From assembly GCF_006402735.1 (NCBI RefSeq), contig NZ_CP017174.1, positions 1,367,001 to 1,431,000 of the forward strand: a DNA stretch of 64,000 nucleotides, in the 5' to 3' direction. A program made the translations under genes and the position numbers. Each line of letters opens with the position of its first letter. Position 1 is the first letter of the stretch. Source of the stretch: Myxococcus xanthus. GTDB taxonomy: Bacteria; Myxococcota; Myxococcia; Myxococcales; Myxococcaceae. This document shows, piece after piece, positions 8,093 through 16,634 of this stretch. Below the pieces are notes generated by a model. That model had not been told where the DNA came from, did no database searches, and saw only the letters and a list, made by a program, of their open reading frames with translations.

Positions 8093-9442
8093 ATGTTGCC
8101 GCGATGGTTGATTCCCCTGCTGAGTGTGTTGCTGGCCGGATGCAGCGGCCCTACGAAATCCGTACGCCTGCACACAGGCGACAGCGAGCCCCTCGTTTTC
8201 GCCGCACGCGCTGGCGATGCCGCCCCAGTGGAACTGGACGAGGAGGACTTCGCTGAGGCCGTAGCCGCTCTGGCCCGGAGCGTGCGGCCATTCGCGCGTC
8301 CCCAGGAAATGGCTCGGCGGTTGTTCGAGGTGGATTCGCGCAGTGGTTCGTATCTGTACGAGACCCGCAGCCACCGTGTCATCCCGCTGGGGCCGGGCGA
8401 ACACCTGGAGGCCGAACAGCCCGCGACAGAGGTGGAGTTGACTCGCGCCTACCTGCGCTGGTGCGAGCGCACGAACAATCCCGGTGATTGTCTGCGCCTC
8501 TTGGTTGAGAACCCCACTGTCACTGGGGATGGCCGTTACGCCCTGGCCATGGCTCTTGCCCAGGGCGCGGTGCTGGACGAGATGCGGGGAGCCTTCAAGG
8601 ACATGGCCGACCCCCAGGCCATGATGTCGGCGGTCCTTTGGACGTGGACCACGTACTGCATCTTGCTCGCGGTGCCCGAGCCGTTCTCGAAGGGCGCGGC
8701 CGCCGTGATGACTGCCTCGCTCATTGCCTATGTGGGCGTCGATACGTTCTGGAGCCTCATCGTGGGCTTCAAGCGGCTGGTGGAGGAGGCGGAACGGGCG
8801 ACCACGTTCGAGGAGCTACGCGAGGCGGGAGCGCGCTACGGCCAGGTCATGGGCCGCAACGCGGCGCGAGCGTTCGCGATGTTGGCCACGGCCGCGATTG
8901 GGAGCACGGCGGCGGGGCTGGGCGCGAAGGTGCCAATGCTCCCCGGCGCCGCGCGGGCGGCGGTGCAGGCCGAAGCCCAAGTGGGCATCAGGCTCGCCGC
9001 GGTCGCGGAAGTGGGAACGGTGGTAGTGAGCGCTGAATCCGTCACCATCGCCCTCGCGCCCGGCGCGGTGGCCATGGCTGCCAGAGGCACGGGCGGCTCC
9101 CCCGCGAAGGCGCGTCCTACGGGCTACCGGGCCTGGGGCTCGTTCAGTGGCTTCAAGAAGGCCATGGGCCCAGCGGGCAAGAACAAGCAGTGGCACCACA
9201 TCGTCGAGCAGACCCCGGGCAACGTGAAGCGCTTCGGCCCTCAGTCACTCCACAACACCGAGAACATCATCCCGCTGGATAAGGTCCTGCACGTCGACAT
9301 CAGCGCGTTCTATTCGTCGATTCGACGCGATATCACCGGCTCCCCATCGACCGTGCGGCAATGGTTGAGCACGCAGTCCTTCGAAGCTCAGCGTGACTTC
9401 GGGAGGCTGGCCATCAAGAACATCGGGGAGGGGCTCTGGTGA
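8093..9442 (+). CDS. SitA-like lipoprotein toxin with C-terminal WHH/HNH-type nuclease motif
   Basis: 449 residues. The N-terminus is a lipoprotein signal (MLPRWLIPLLSVLLAGC, lipid Cys17). A conserved-looking middle follows, with hydrophobic stretches at about 185-225 and 260-330. The C-terminus has WHHIVEQ (367-373), then HNTEN (387-391) and His400 in LDKVLHVDIS. This is the spacing of HNH/Endonuclease VII-type treble-clef nucleases common at the tips of polymorphic toxins. In Myxococcus, SitA lipoprotein toxins pass between kin by TraAB-dependent outer membrane exchange, and the layout here (lipobox, long body, variable nuclease tip, immunity gene directly after) fits. I believe the body matches the paralogous lipoprotein family TIGR02269, but this is from memory. 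The start has GGAGGG seven bases upstream. Confidence 0.8.
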   Translation: MLPRWLIPLLSVLLAGCSGPTKSVRLHTGDSEPLVFAARAGDAAPVELDEEDFAEAVAALARSVRPFARPQEMARRLFEVDSRSGSYLYETRSHRVIPLGPGEHLEAEQPATEVELTRAYLRWCERTNNPGDCLRLLVENPTVTGDGRYALAMALAQGAVLDEMRGAFKDMADPQAMMSAVLWTWTTYCILLAVPEPFSKGAAAVMTASLIAYVGVDTFWSLIVGFKRLVEEAERATTFEELREAGARYGQVMGRNAARAFAMLATAAIGSTAAGLGAKVPMLPGAARAAVQAEAQVGIRLAAVAEVGTVVVSAESVTIALAPGAVAMAARGTGGSPAKARPTGYRAWGSFSGFKKAMGPAGKNKQWHHIVEQTPGNVKRFGPQSLHNTENIIPLDKVLHVDISAFYSSIRRDITGSPSTVRQWLSTQSFEAQRDFGRLAIKNIGEGLW

Positions 9443-9792
9443 TGACGTTGGAAGAGCTTGTGGAGCAGTTCGCCCAGAACGTGGCCGCGCAGAACGAGGC
9501 CATCTTCCGGGGAGACGCCAAGACCGGGAACAAGCACGCCAGGAAGTACGGTGACGCCGTCGACAAGCTCCTGGCCCATGGCAATGCCGGACGTGATGCA
9601 CTCGCCGTGCTGCTCAAGCATGAGCGAATGGACGTGCGAGTGATGGCCGCCGCACATCTGCTCCGCTATCGGACGGCCGAAGCCAAAGCGGTCCTGGAGG
9701 AGGCCGCCAAGGGACAGGGGTTGGTCCCGTTCGGAGCGCAGCAGGCATTGAAGCGCTGGGAAGAGGGAACCTGGGCGCTCGATCCGGAGTAG
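9442..9792 (+). CDS. DUF2019-type immunity protein (SitI-like)
   Basis: 116 residues, entirely helical, with HEAT-like repeats (RDALAVLLKHERMDVRVMAAAHLL). The pattern matches DUF2019, a small helical family found next to polymorphic toxin nucleases and regarded as immunity proteins. The ATG overlaps the toxin stop (TGATG), and a GTG lies just before it. GGGGAGGGG stands upstream at a good distance. The overlap couples its translation to the toxin, as expected for a cognate antidote that binds and blocks the nuclease tip in the cytoplasm. Confidence 0.85.
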   Translation: MTLEELVEQFAQNVAAQNEAIFRGDAKTGNKHARKYGDAVDKLLAHGNAGRDALAVLLKHERMDVRVMAAAHLLRYRTAEAKAVLEEAAKGQGLVPFGAQQALKRWEEGTWALDPE

Positions 9793-9881
9793 CCAGGGCC
9801 GGCGCGAGCTCTGGCGCGCGGCCTCCGCGAGTTACGCCACGACACCGGGCCGATGTTCGTGACTGCTGTGCCGCACCTGGC

Positions 9882-10295
9882 CTACAGGCGGCCGGCGTTG
9901 GCCCACTCAATCATCCGCTCCGCCAGGTCCTCGGCGTCGCGGCGCAGATGCGCCAGCTGGAGCACGTGATCATCCGTGCACGCCAGCGCCATGCGCAGCA
10001 CGAGCGAGTCGGCGAAGCGCAGCACCTGCGCGATGCTGATGCAGTCGCGGTCCTCGCTGGTTCCCGCGAAGCGCGCCGCGTCCGCGTCCATCGTCAGGCC
10101 TTCCGCCAGCAGCGCCTGCACCAGCGCGGCACGCGCCACCGGGTGCTCGTACTCCGCCGCGTCGCGCAACTGGCGGCGCCACGGCTGCGACTCCCAACGC
10201 ACCAGCGACGCGTCCTTGGCGCGCTTCACCGGCTGCGTGCGCTTCTTCTTCCAGAATCCCCCAGCAAGCACCGGCCTCGAGACGTTCATCTCCAT
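9882..10295 (-). CDS. Hypothetical cytoplasmic protein
   Basis: 137 residues. The N-terminus is basic (FWKKKRTQPVKRAK). The rest is predicted helical, with paired helices (RAALVQALLAEG, then SIAQVLRFADSLVLRMALAC) ending EWANAGRL. No signal, membrane segment or known domain was seen. The start chosen has AGAGGGGG about five bases before the ATG. An in-frame extension to 10445 is Pro/Arg/Gly-rich and unlikely. It stands alone on the minus strand between the immunity gene and the methyltransferase gene. Confidence 0.65.
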   Translation of the reverse strand: MEMNVSRPVLAGGFWKKKRTQPVKRAKDASLVRWESQPWRRQLRDAAEYEHPVARAALVQALLAEGLTMDADAARFAGTSEDRDCISIAQVLRFADSLVLRMALACTDDHVLQLAHLRRDAEDLAERMIEWANAGRL

Positions 10296-10537
10296 CACTG
10301 CCCCCTCTCCACTACGGGGTCCATCCACAGGCATGAGCGACATGGATGCTGCTCCGTCGGTACCGCGCGTGCTGCTTCCGAGTCCGCCCTGGCGCGGTGG
10401 CGGCGGGCCTCGTTTCTGCTGCCCTTTATTACGGCGAGTCAGCATTTCCTTGACTCACCCCAGGGCGCCAAAGGGTTTCATCCGGGCGCCATCCCGGCGT
10501 TGACAGGGGGCGGGGGGCTCGGGACAGTCCTCGCGCC

Positions 10538-13500
10538 ATGCCGACCTACCCCTCCACACCCCGTGAGGCGTTTCACCTGCTGCGCGCACTGTCCGAGGAC
10601 CTGTCCCATGCGGACAGGCGCCCGCGCGCGCTGGCCGAGCTCCGCGAGCTGGCGGAGCTGTCTCGCCACCAACCCGAATCGGCGCCGCTGCGGCTGGTGA
10701 CGGTGACGGTGACGGTGGGCGCCTCGCAGGAGCGGTTGGAGTTGTTCCTGCTGCCGTCCATCTTCGCTCCGGAGGCGTGGGCCTACACCTTCCTGGAGGG
10801 CCTGCTGAGCGTCCCGCTGGATGAGTATGCGGGAAAGCGGCTGGTGGAAGTCGGCGCGGGCTCGGGATGGATTTGCATCGCGCTGGCGAAGTTCACCCGG
10901 CTGGCGCACGTGCATGGCGCGGACCTCAATCCGCATTCGCCCGTGGTGGCGCGCTGCAACGCGTGGCTCAACGGAGACGAGGCGCTGGCGTCGCGCCTGT
11001 CCTTCGGGGAGAGCGACCTGTTGCGCGGGATACCTTCGGATGCCCCGTGGGACTTCGTGGTGGGCTGCATTCCGCAAGTCCTCCGGGGCGAGGAGGATTT
11101 GCCCTCCGAGCTGTCCCAGGCCGACGAGCAGGCGCTCTACGACTTGTCCAACTACTGCACGCTGCAGAACGTCTACGAGGACCACTTCGGGCTCGGGCTC
11201 ATCGCGCGATTGCTGGACGAAGCGCCGGAGCGTCTGTCGCCCACCGGACGGCTGCTGCTCAACCTCGCGGGCAGGCCAGGGCGCGTCATCATCGAGCGGA
11301 TGTTCACCCGCCGCGGCTTCGACACGCGCGTGCGGGTGGCTCGCCGGGTGATGCAGGCGGCGGACACGGACATCCGTCCCCTGGTGGCGCTGGAGCAGCG
11401 CACTGGCCGCGAGTTCGAGTTCTTCATGGAGGCGCGCAGCCCGGAGCCGCTGCGGGCGGCCACCGCGCTGGGCTGGCTCCAGGCCGGGAACCCGGTGTGG
11501 CACGAGGTGGCGGTGTGGGAGGCGCGGCTTGCGCTGCCTCGCGAGACGCTGGCGCTGCGGGCCGCACTGCGCGAGCTGGGCGCTTCCGCGTTGCAGGAGG
11601 AACTGGACCTGGGCGCGGCGTCGGCGGAGCAGCTGGGCTTCGTGGCCGACCTAGCGGCGCGACTGGCGCGGGGACCGCTGATGCCCTACGCGCACGAAGC
11701 GGGAGACGCGTCCTTCCGCCGGCAGGTGGTGCGCTACCTGGACCGGTACTTCGGGCTGCGGCTGGCGGAAGAGGAGGTCTTCGTCGCGCCCGAGCGCGAG
11801 CAGGCGGTGTACTCGCTGCTGATGGCGACCTGCGACGCGGGCGACGAGGTGCTGGTGTCGCGCAACCTCCATCCGCTCTACGCCCGTGCGCTGGAGAAGG
11901 CGGGTGTGCGCGCCACGGTGACACACACGTCGCTGGCGGAGATTCGCCGGTTGTTGTCCGCGTTCGACGTGAAGATGGTGCTGCTCACGGTGGAGAAGGG
12001 GGAGCGCACCAACCTGTCCGTGCTGCGCGACATCGTCGCGGAGGCGGCGCGCCGGGGCATCTGGGTGGTGCTGGACGAAAGCGCCTTCTTCAACATCACC
12101 GGCGGCGTGGAGCCGCACACGCTCTTCGAGTTCCTGGCCCGTGAGGCCCACGCCCCCAACCTGGTGGTGCTCTATGGCCTCATCAAGAACGCGGTGTGGC
12201 CGGACCTGGAGCTGACGCTGCTCATGCCGGTGCCGCAGCCGCTGCGGGGGGACTTGGAGGCCGCGGCGGAAGTCACGTACTCGCGCATCAGCACCCTGGC
12301 GCAAGCGTTCTACGAGCGCACCTTCGCTGACTTGCTGTCGTTCCGCATCTCCTTCGCGGAGCCGGAAGCGCCCGCGCCGCGCGGGCCTCCGGTGGTGACG
12401 CTGCCCCGCTCGCGACGGATGGCGCGGCTGATGACCTTCCCCGCGTTCGCGCCCAAGGTGTTCCGCGAGGACGACGCGGAGCTGGTGCGTCTGGATTACG
12501 GAGAGAACGAAGGGCCGCTGCCGCCTCCCTTGGTGGAGGGTCTCATCGCCGCCGGTGTCGCGCCGCGCGAGCCCGCACCGCAGACAGGGCTGGTCGAGGC
12601 GGTGTCGGCCTTCCTGCTGGAGTCGCGCGCGGTGCGCTACGCGCCGGACGAGCTGGCGGTGGCGCCGGGCGTGTGGCCGCTCATCCACCACCTGGGCGTG
12701 GCGCTGCGCCAGCGGCTGGGACGCACGCCGCGCGTCTATGTGTCGACGCCGTGCTACGGCGTGTTGCCGCCCACCTTCGTCTCCGCGGGGTGTGACGTGG
12801 AGCAGGGGCCGCTGTCGGGGCTGCTGGCCCGGCGAGGGCAGGGCGGTGGCGTGCCGGATGCCATCGTCGTGTCGCAGCCGTCGAACCCCTCCGGTGTCTA
12901 CCTGGCCCGCGAGGAGCTGGTGGCCCTGGCCACCTATGTGGTGGAGCAGCGCTGTCTGCTGGTCTCGGACGAAATCTTCGGACTGGTGAACCTCACCAGC
13001 CCCACCGCGGAGACGGTGCCCAGCCCCGTGACGCTGGAAGGCGCGGTACCCGGCATCGGCGCCCGCACGGTGCTGCTGGGAGGACTGTCCAAGGAGTTCG
13101 CGGCCGGTGGGCTCCGCGTGGGGTGGCTCGCGACGAAGGACCGGGCGCTGGCCGCGGCGGTGCGTGACAGCGGCCCTGGGGTGCTCCACCTGATGACGGC
13201 GCGCGCGGCGGCGTACCTGTATGCGGCATATGCCCGCAGCCCGGATGGCCAGCTGCTGTATCCCGCACGGCACCGCACCCTGCGGTCCTTCCTGGTGAAG
13301 ATGCGGCGGGAGCTGGCGGAGAAGCGCGAGCTGCTGGCCGGAGCGCTGCCAGGGGATGGGCGCTCGGACGCGGGGGACGCGGGCGGACTCTTCTTGTCGC
13401 CGCGGATGACGGCATGGCTGGGGCAGGAGGTCGACGGGGTGCGGCTCACGCCGGAGAACCTTCCTCGCGTGGTGTACGAGCACACGCACGTCGTCCTCAA

Positions 13501-13633
13501 TGGCGGCCCGTGGTGTGGGGATCCGGAGCGGGCGCGGGCCGTGTTCTCGATTCCCCGGGACGCGCTGCTCCGGGCGCGTGAGCAGCTCTTGCGCTTCGGC
13601 GCGAAGCTGCGCGGCGGGCCTTCCGAGTCTTGA
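10538..13633 (+). CDS. Plant-type methionine S-methyltransferase homologue (methyltransferase plus two aminotransferase-like domains)
   Basis: 1031 residues, close to plant methionine S-methyltransferase (about 1080). The order is the same: an N-terminal class I methyltransferase with LVEVGAGSGW (102-111), GADLNP (127-132) and VVGCIPQ (174-180) in place of the usual NPPY; then LSNYCTLQ, EDHFGLGLIAR, LAGRPGR and MQAADTDI, all blocks I recall from plant enzymes. Two aminotransferase-like regions follow. The first (about 380-610) has DESAFF (513-518) and Lys550. The second (about 650-1025) keeps NPSG (783-786), SDE (810-812) and Lys852 in GLSKEFAAGGLR, so a PLP site looks intact. The expected product is S-methylmethionine from methionine and SAM, used in sulfur storage, methyl recycling or as a DMSP precursor. 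A strong hairpin follows the stop. Confidence 0.85.
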   Translation: MPTYPSTPREAFHLLRALSEDLSHADRRPRALAELRELAELSRHQPESAPLRLVTVTVTVGASQERLELFLLPSIFAPEAWAYTFLEGLLSVPLDEYAGKRLVEVGAGSGWICIALAKFTRLAHVHGADLNPHSPVVARCNAWLNGDEALASRLSFGESDLLRGIPSDAPWDFVVGCIPQVLRGEEDLPSELSQADEQALYDLSNYCTLQNVYEDHFGLGLIARLLDEAPERLSPTGRLLLNLAGRPGRVIIERMFTRRGFDTRVRVARRVMQAADTDIRPLVALEQRTGREFEFFMEARSPEPLRAATALGWLQAGNPVWHEVAVWEARLALPRETLALRAALRELGASALQEELDLGAASAEQLGFVADLAARLARGPLMPYAHEAGDASFRRQVVRYLDRYFGLRLAEEEVFVAPEREQAVYSLLMATCDAGDEVLVSRNLHPLYARALEKAGVRATVTHTSLAEIRRLLSAFDVKMVLLTVEKGERTNLSVLRDIVAEAARRGIWVVLDESAFFNITGGVEPHTLFEFLAREAHAPNLVVLYGLIKNAVWPDLELTLLMPVPQPLRGDLEAAAEVTYSRISTLAQAFYERTFADLLSFRISFAEPEAPAPRGPPVVTLPRSRRMARLMTFPAFAPKVFREDDAELVRLDYGENEGPLPPPLVEGLIAAGVAPREPAPQTGLVEAVSAFLLESRAVRYAPDELAVAPGVWPLIHHLGVALRQRLGRTPRVYVSTPCYGVLPPTFVSAGCDVEQGPLSGLLARRGQGGGVPDAIVVSQPSNPSGVYLAREELVALATYVVEQRCLLVSDEIFGLVNLTSPTAETVPSPVTLEGAVPGIGARTVLLGGLSKEFAAGGLRVGWLATKDRALAAAVRDSGPGVLHLMTARAAAYLYAAYARSPDGQLLYPARHRTLRSFLVKMRRELAEKRELLAGALPGDGRSDAGDAGGLFLSPRMTAWLGQEVDGVRLTPENLPRVVYEHTHVVLNGGPWCGDPERARAVFSIPRDALLRAREQLLRFGAKLRGGPSES

Positions 13634-13638
13634 GGCAC

Positions 13639-13667
13639 GGGCCCCGCACGGACACTGTCCGGGGCCC
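13639..13667 (+). terminator. Hairpin after the methionine S-methyltransferase gene
   Basis: GGGCCCCG (13639-13646) pairs with CGGGGCCC (13660-13667) and starts six bases after the stop. The loop contains CGGAC and GTCCG, which can extend the fold in an alternative register. No T-run follows, so it may be a Rho-assisted or stabilising hairpin rather than a classical terminator. Confidence 0.55.
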
Positions 13668-13765
13668 ATCGCTTGCCTCCGACTGAAAGGCGGGTCGCGA
13701 GCAGGTGGGGGCGGCCGTCACAATTCCGCCTCCGGAAAGTGGTGCCAGTACCTGGGGGGCGTGGG

Positions 13766-14560
13766 ATGGCCGAGCCGGCGCAGCGCAATGCCATCGAGTT
13801 GATGAACGTCCACAAGTCCTTCGGCGCCCAGCACGTGCTGCGGGGCGTGGACCTGGTGGTGCCCACGGGCACCACGTGCGTGCTGCTGGGCGTGTCGGGC
13901 TCTGGGAAGACGGTGCTGATGAAGCACCTGGACGGCCTGCTGCGTCCGGACCGCGGCACGGTGCGCGTGGACGGCGAGGACCTGGCCTGGCTGGATGCCG
14001 CGGGGCTCGAGCGCGTGCGCCGCAAGATGGGCATCCTCTTCCAGGGCGGCGCGCTCTTCGACTCGCTCACCGTCGAGGACAACGTCGCCTTCCCGCTGCG
14101 CGAACGGCTCCATCTGGTGGAGAGCGAGGTGCGCGAGCGCGTGCAGCGGGTGCTGGCGCTGGTGGGCCTGGAGGACGCGGCGAAGCAGCGCCCGGGCGAA
14201 CTCTCCGGTGGCATGCTCAAGCGCGCCGCCTTTGCCCGTGCCGTGGTGCTGGAGCCGAAAATCCTCCTCTATGACGACCCCACCGCGGGGTTGGATCCGC
14301 TGAGGACCCAGTCCGTGGTGGACGTCATCCTCACCGGCAAGCACCGGCTCCATGCCTCGGCGCTCGTCATCACCCCGGACGTGGCCTCCGCCTTCCAGGT
14401 GGGTGACAGCCTGGCGCTGCTCCATGAAGGACGCATCATCGAACACGCCCCGCCCGAGGCCTTCCGCCAGTCCCAACACCCCGCGGTCCAGGCCTTCCTC
14501 CATGACTGGCTGTCGCGCCGTGCGCGCGCTTCCGGGCATGCCTCACCGCCGCTGCATTGA
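13766..14560 (+). CDS. ABC transporter ATPase of the MlaF/Ttg2A (lipid transport) type, orphan
   Basis: 264 residues. Walker A is GVSGSGKT, the signature is LSGGMLKRAAFARA (the GGM variant typical of Mla/MCE lipid transporters) and Walker B is ILLYDDPTAGLDP, followed by a switch region around ALVITPD where a His would be usual. Such ATPases pair with an MlaE-type permease and an MCE-domain protein to move phospholipid between membranes. No permease or MCE gene is adjacent, so its partner must be encoded elsewhere. The D-D-P in Walker B, where D-E-P is usual, replaces the catalytic Glu and could lower hydrolysis. The start is preceded by GGGGGGC. Confidence 0.85.
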   Translation: MAEPAQRNAIELMNVHKSFGAQHVLRGVDLVVPTGTTCVLLGVSGSGKTVLMKHLDGLLRPDRGTVRVDGEDLAWLDAAGLERVRRKMGILFQGGALFDSLTVEDNVAFPLRERLHLVESEVRERVQRVLALVGLEDAAKQRPGELSGGMLKRAAFARAVVLEPKILLYDDPTAGLDPLRTQSVVDVILTGKHRLHASALVITPDVASAFQVGDSLALLHEGRIIEHAPPEAFRQSQHPAVQAFLHDWLSRRARASGHASPPLH

Positions 14561-14705
14561 GCGCGAGGCTGTTCACCGGGGGACACTCATCCCGTCCCCT
14601 CGCTGGATGGTGCTGAACCTGTAAGTCCAGCATGCTCAGGAATCCCGGTGCTTTGTCACGCCGGGAGGCCCGTCCGAAGGACCCACGCATCCGGGGGGAT
14701 GCCAC

Positions 14706-15701
14706 ATGCCCAATCTGCTCGACATGCCTCGCCAGGCATTGATGGACCTGCGTTCACGGCTCAGCCATTCGACGCTCGTGTCCCAGCTACCGCGCAACGT
14801 CGTGCCGGACAGTCTGTCCCTGTCCAGTCCGGCGCCTCAGGATTTCGCGCTCGCGGACCCGGAGCGGGTGGAGGCATGGCGGAGAGCCTGCGAACGGTAT
14901 GTGCGGCCCGGGCAGGTCGTCATGGATGCGTGCACCGGAACGGGCCTGCGGACCTTCCTGGCGGCCAGCCGTCAGCCGAAGAAGCTGTACGCGGTGGATG
15001 GCTCGCGGCTGCTGGACACGGCGCAGTGGGTGGCGCGCCGCAACGGGCTGGAGCACATCGACTTCGTGCGCGCGCAGCCCTGGCAGTACCAGATGCCGGA
15101 GAAGGTGGACGTCCTGCTGCATGAGTTGCTGGGCGATGCCCTCTTCGACGCGGGGCTGGTCCCCCGCATCCTGGACCTGCGCAACCGGGTCCTGAAGCCC
15201 GGAGGCCGCATCCTGCCCAACCGCTTCGAGGTCTTCGTGGAGCCGGTGCAGCTGCGGGACGAGGCGTGCATCCCCTTCATCTGGAGCCAGCGCTTCCCCA
15301 GCGTGGACTACAGCTGCCTGCAGACGCTGCGCGAGGCGATGAACCCGTCCTACTTCACGCGCGTCATCCGCTCCTACGAGGTGGACCACCTGTTGTGCGA
15401 CCCGGAGCCCGCCTTCGCCTTCGACCTGGAGACGATGGTGGCCGACGGCCTGCCGCACCGCGTGCGCTTCTCGCGACCAGTGGTGGACGAGGGGCGCGTG
15501 GACGGCTTCTGCCTCTTCTACAAGGTGGCCTTCGACGCGGAGCTGTCCTTCAACGTGTCGCCGCTGCGAGGGCAGAACTACGCGGGGATGATGCTCTTGC
15601 GCGTGGACTCGCGGGATTTCGAGCGCTTTGAAACGCTGTCCTTCGAACTGGACATGGTGGAGCACGCCGACGTGCGCACCTGGCGCTGGCAGTTCACCTG
15701 A
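14706..15701 (+). CDS. PRMT-like class I methyltransferase
   Basis: 331 residues. A SAM-binding fold is visible: VVMDACTGTGLRTFLAA (motif I, about 76-92), YAVDGS (motif post-I) and LLHELLGDALFDAGLVP (about 137-153), which resembles the acidic loop of protein arginine methyltransferases. LKPGGRILPN and a beta-rich C-terminal half with a long substrate domain follow. This layout matches PRMT-like proteins more than small-molecule methyltransferases. The target is unknown. GGGGGGAT precedes the ATG. It stands downstream of the MlaF-like gene by 145 bases, with no obvious functional link. Confidence 0.75.
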   Translation: MPNLLDMPRQALMDLRSRLSHSTLVSQLPRNVVPDSLSLSSPAPQDFALADPERVEAWRRACERYVRPGQVVMDACTGTGLRTFLAASRQPKKLYAVDGSRLLDTAQWVARRNGLEHIDFVRAQPWQYQMPEKVDVLLHELLGDALFDAGLVPRILDLRNRVLKPGGRILPNRFEVFVEPVQLRDEACIPFIWSQRFPSVDYSCLQTLREAMNPSYFTRVIRSYEVDHLLCDPEPAFAFDLETMVADGLPHRVRFSRPVVDEGRVDGFCLFYKVAFDAELSFNVSPLRGQNYAGMMLLRVDSRDFERFETLSFELDMVEHADVRTWRWQFT

Positions 15702-15712
15702 GAGCAGAGTTC

Positions 15713-15768
15713 CCACCCGCAGTGCTGGCGGGTGGACAGCTCCCGCGGCGGGGAGGGTCCGCGGGAGC
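15713..15768 (+). terminator. Tandem perfect hairpins after the PRMT-like gene
   Basis: CCACCCGC (15713-15720) pairs with GCGGGTGG (15728-15735). Immediately after, GCTCCCGCGG (15739-15748) pairs with CCGCGGGAGC (15759-15768). Both stems are perfect (8 and 10 bp). They lie between the PRMT-like gene and the next plus-strand gene, so they probably end or process the upstream transcript. No U-tract is present. Confidence 0.5.
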
Positions 15769-15796
15769 AGAGGGCGTGGCTAGCTTGCGTTGAGGC

Positions 15797-16606
15797 ATGT
15801 CCTCTTCCCGACTCCTCCCTGTCCTGTTCCTGGCGCTGGGCGCCGTGCTTCCAGCCGCGGCCCAGACGTCCTCGTCGCAGCGTCCGCGCACGGTGGCCGG
15901 CGTGTGCGGCGCCACCAACTGGGCTTGCGTGGCCGAGTGCATCGACGCCGAGTGCGTCGACACCTGCATGCGTCAGGACTGTGAGCAGGCGCTGGAGCGG
16001 CTCAAGGCGTGTACCCAGAAGGCGGGCTGCGCGCCGAACGATACCGAGTGTGGGCCCAAGGCCTGCCTGCCCATCTGCCAGCGCTCCTTCGAGCCCGCCC
16101 CGCCCAGCCCCGAGAAGGAGGTCCCGGCGCCGTGCGAGGGCGTGAAGGCACCGGGGGCGGCGCCTCCCAATGCGCTGGTGGGGACCTGGACGCTGGTGGC
16201 CGCCAGCCTGCCGGAGGACGAAACCGTGCGGGAGGAGCGCATCGAGCCCCAGCCTCGTTCGGACTACGCGCGCTCGTTGCAGGTGACGCCGGCGGGCTGC
16301 TTCGTGCTGCGCACCTCGCTGGAGGCTGCGACGCTGGGGCAGGGCAACTCGCTGGTGGTCCGCGCCTGGGGCACGCTGGACGTGTCGGGCAAGGACCGGG
16401 TGCGGCTGCGCACGCGGGACGGCCAGGCGGTGGGCCCGGTGTGTGGCGACAAGCGCGTGATTCCCCTGGCGGGACCGAAGCTCAAGTTTCTGGGGAACGC
16501 CTATGTCTGGGACCTGGAGAAAGGCGTCCTCACGTTGATGGTGGACGACGAGACGAAGCAGACCTTCCAGTTCGAACGTGCGACCCCGGAGAGCGGAAAG
16601 AAGTAG
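15797..16606 (+). CDS. Exported Cys-rich protein with lipocalin-like beta domain
   Basis: 269 residues with a signal peptide (MSSSRLLPVLFLALGAVLPAAAQ). Residues 35-110 contain about ten cysteines in short spacings (CGATNWACVAECIDAECVD and further), followed by a Pro-rich linker and a C-terminal beta-rich region that begins LVGTWTLV and runs to FQFERA. GTWxLV followed by strands is the usual opening of lipocalin-like domains. It is probably periplasmic or outer surface. I do not recognise the family. It shares direction with the wax synthase gene 28 bases downstream and may be co-transcribed. Confidence 0.7.
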   Translation: MSSSRLLPVLFLALGAVLPAAAQTSSSQRPRTVAGVCGATNWACVAECIDAECVDTCMRQDCEQALERLKACTQKAGCAPNDTECGPKACLPICQRSFEPAPPSPEKEVPAPCEGVKAPGAAPPNALVGTWTLVAASLPEDETVREERIEPQPRSDYARSLQVTPAGCFVLRTSLEAATLGQGNSLVVRAWGTLDVSGKDRVRLRTRDGQAVGPVCGDKRVIPLAGPKLKFLGNAYVWDLEKGVLTLMVDDETKQTFQFERATPESGKK

Positions 16607-16634
16607 AACGGCCTTCACCGGGAGGTCGTGAGAC

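Noticed and set aside
10296..10537. Possible SAM- or SAH-type riboswitch upstream of the methionine S-methyltransferase gene
   Set aside because: I could not find the conserved cores or a matching pseudoknot. Only ordinary G+C-rich sequence was seen. A covariance-model search would settle it.
11651..13669. 672-codon minus-strand frame opposite the methionine S-methyltransferase gene
   Set aside because: His/Arg/Gln-rich antisense frame. The plus-strand product has clear catalytic motifs along its full length.
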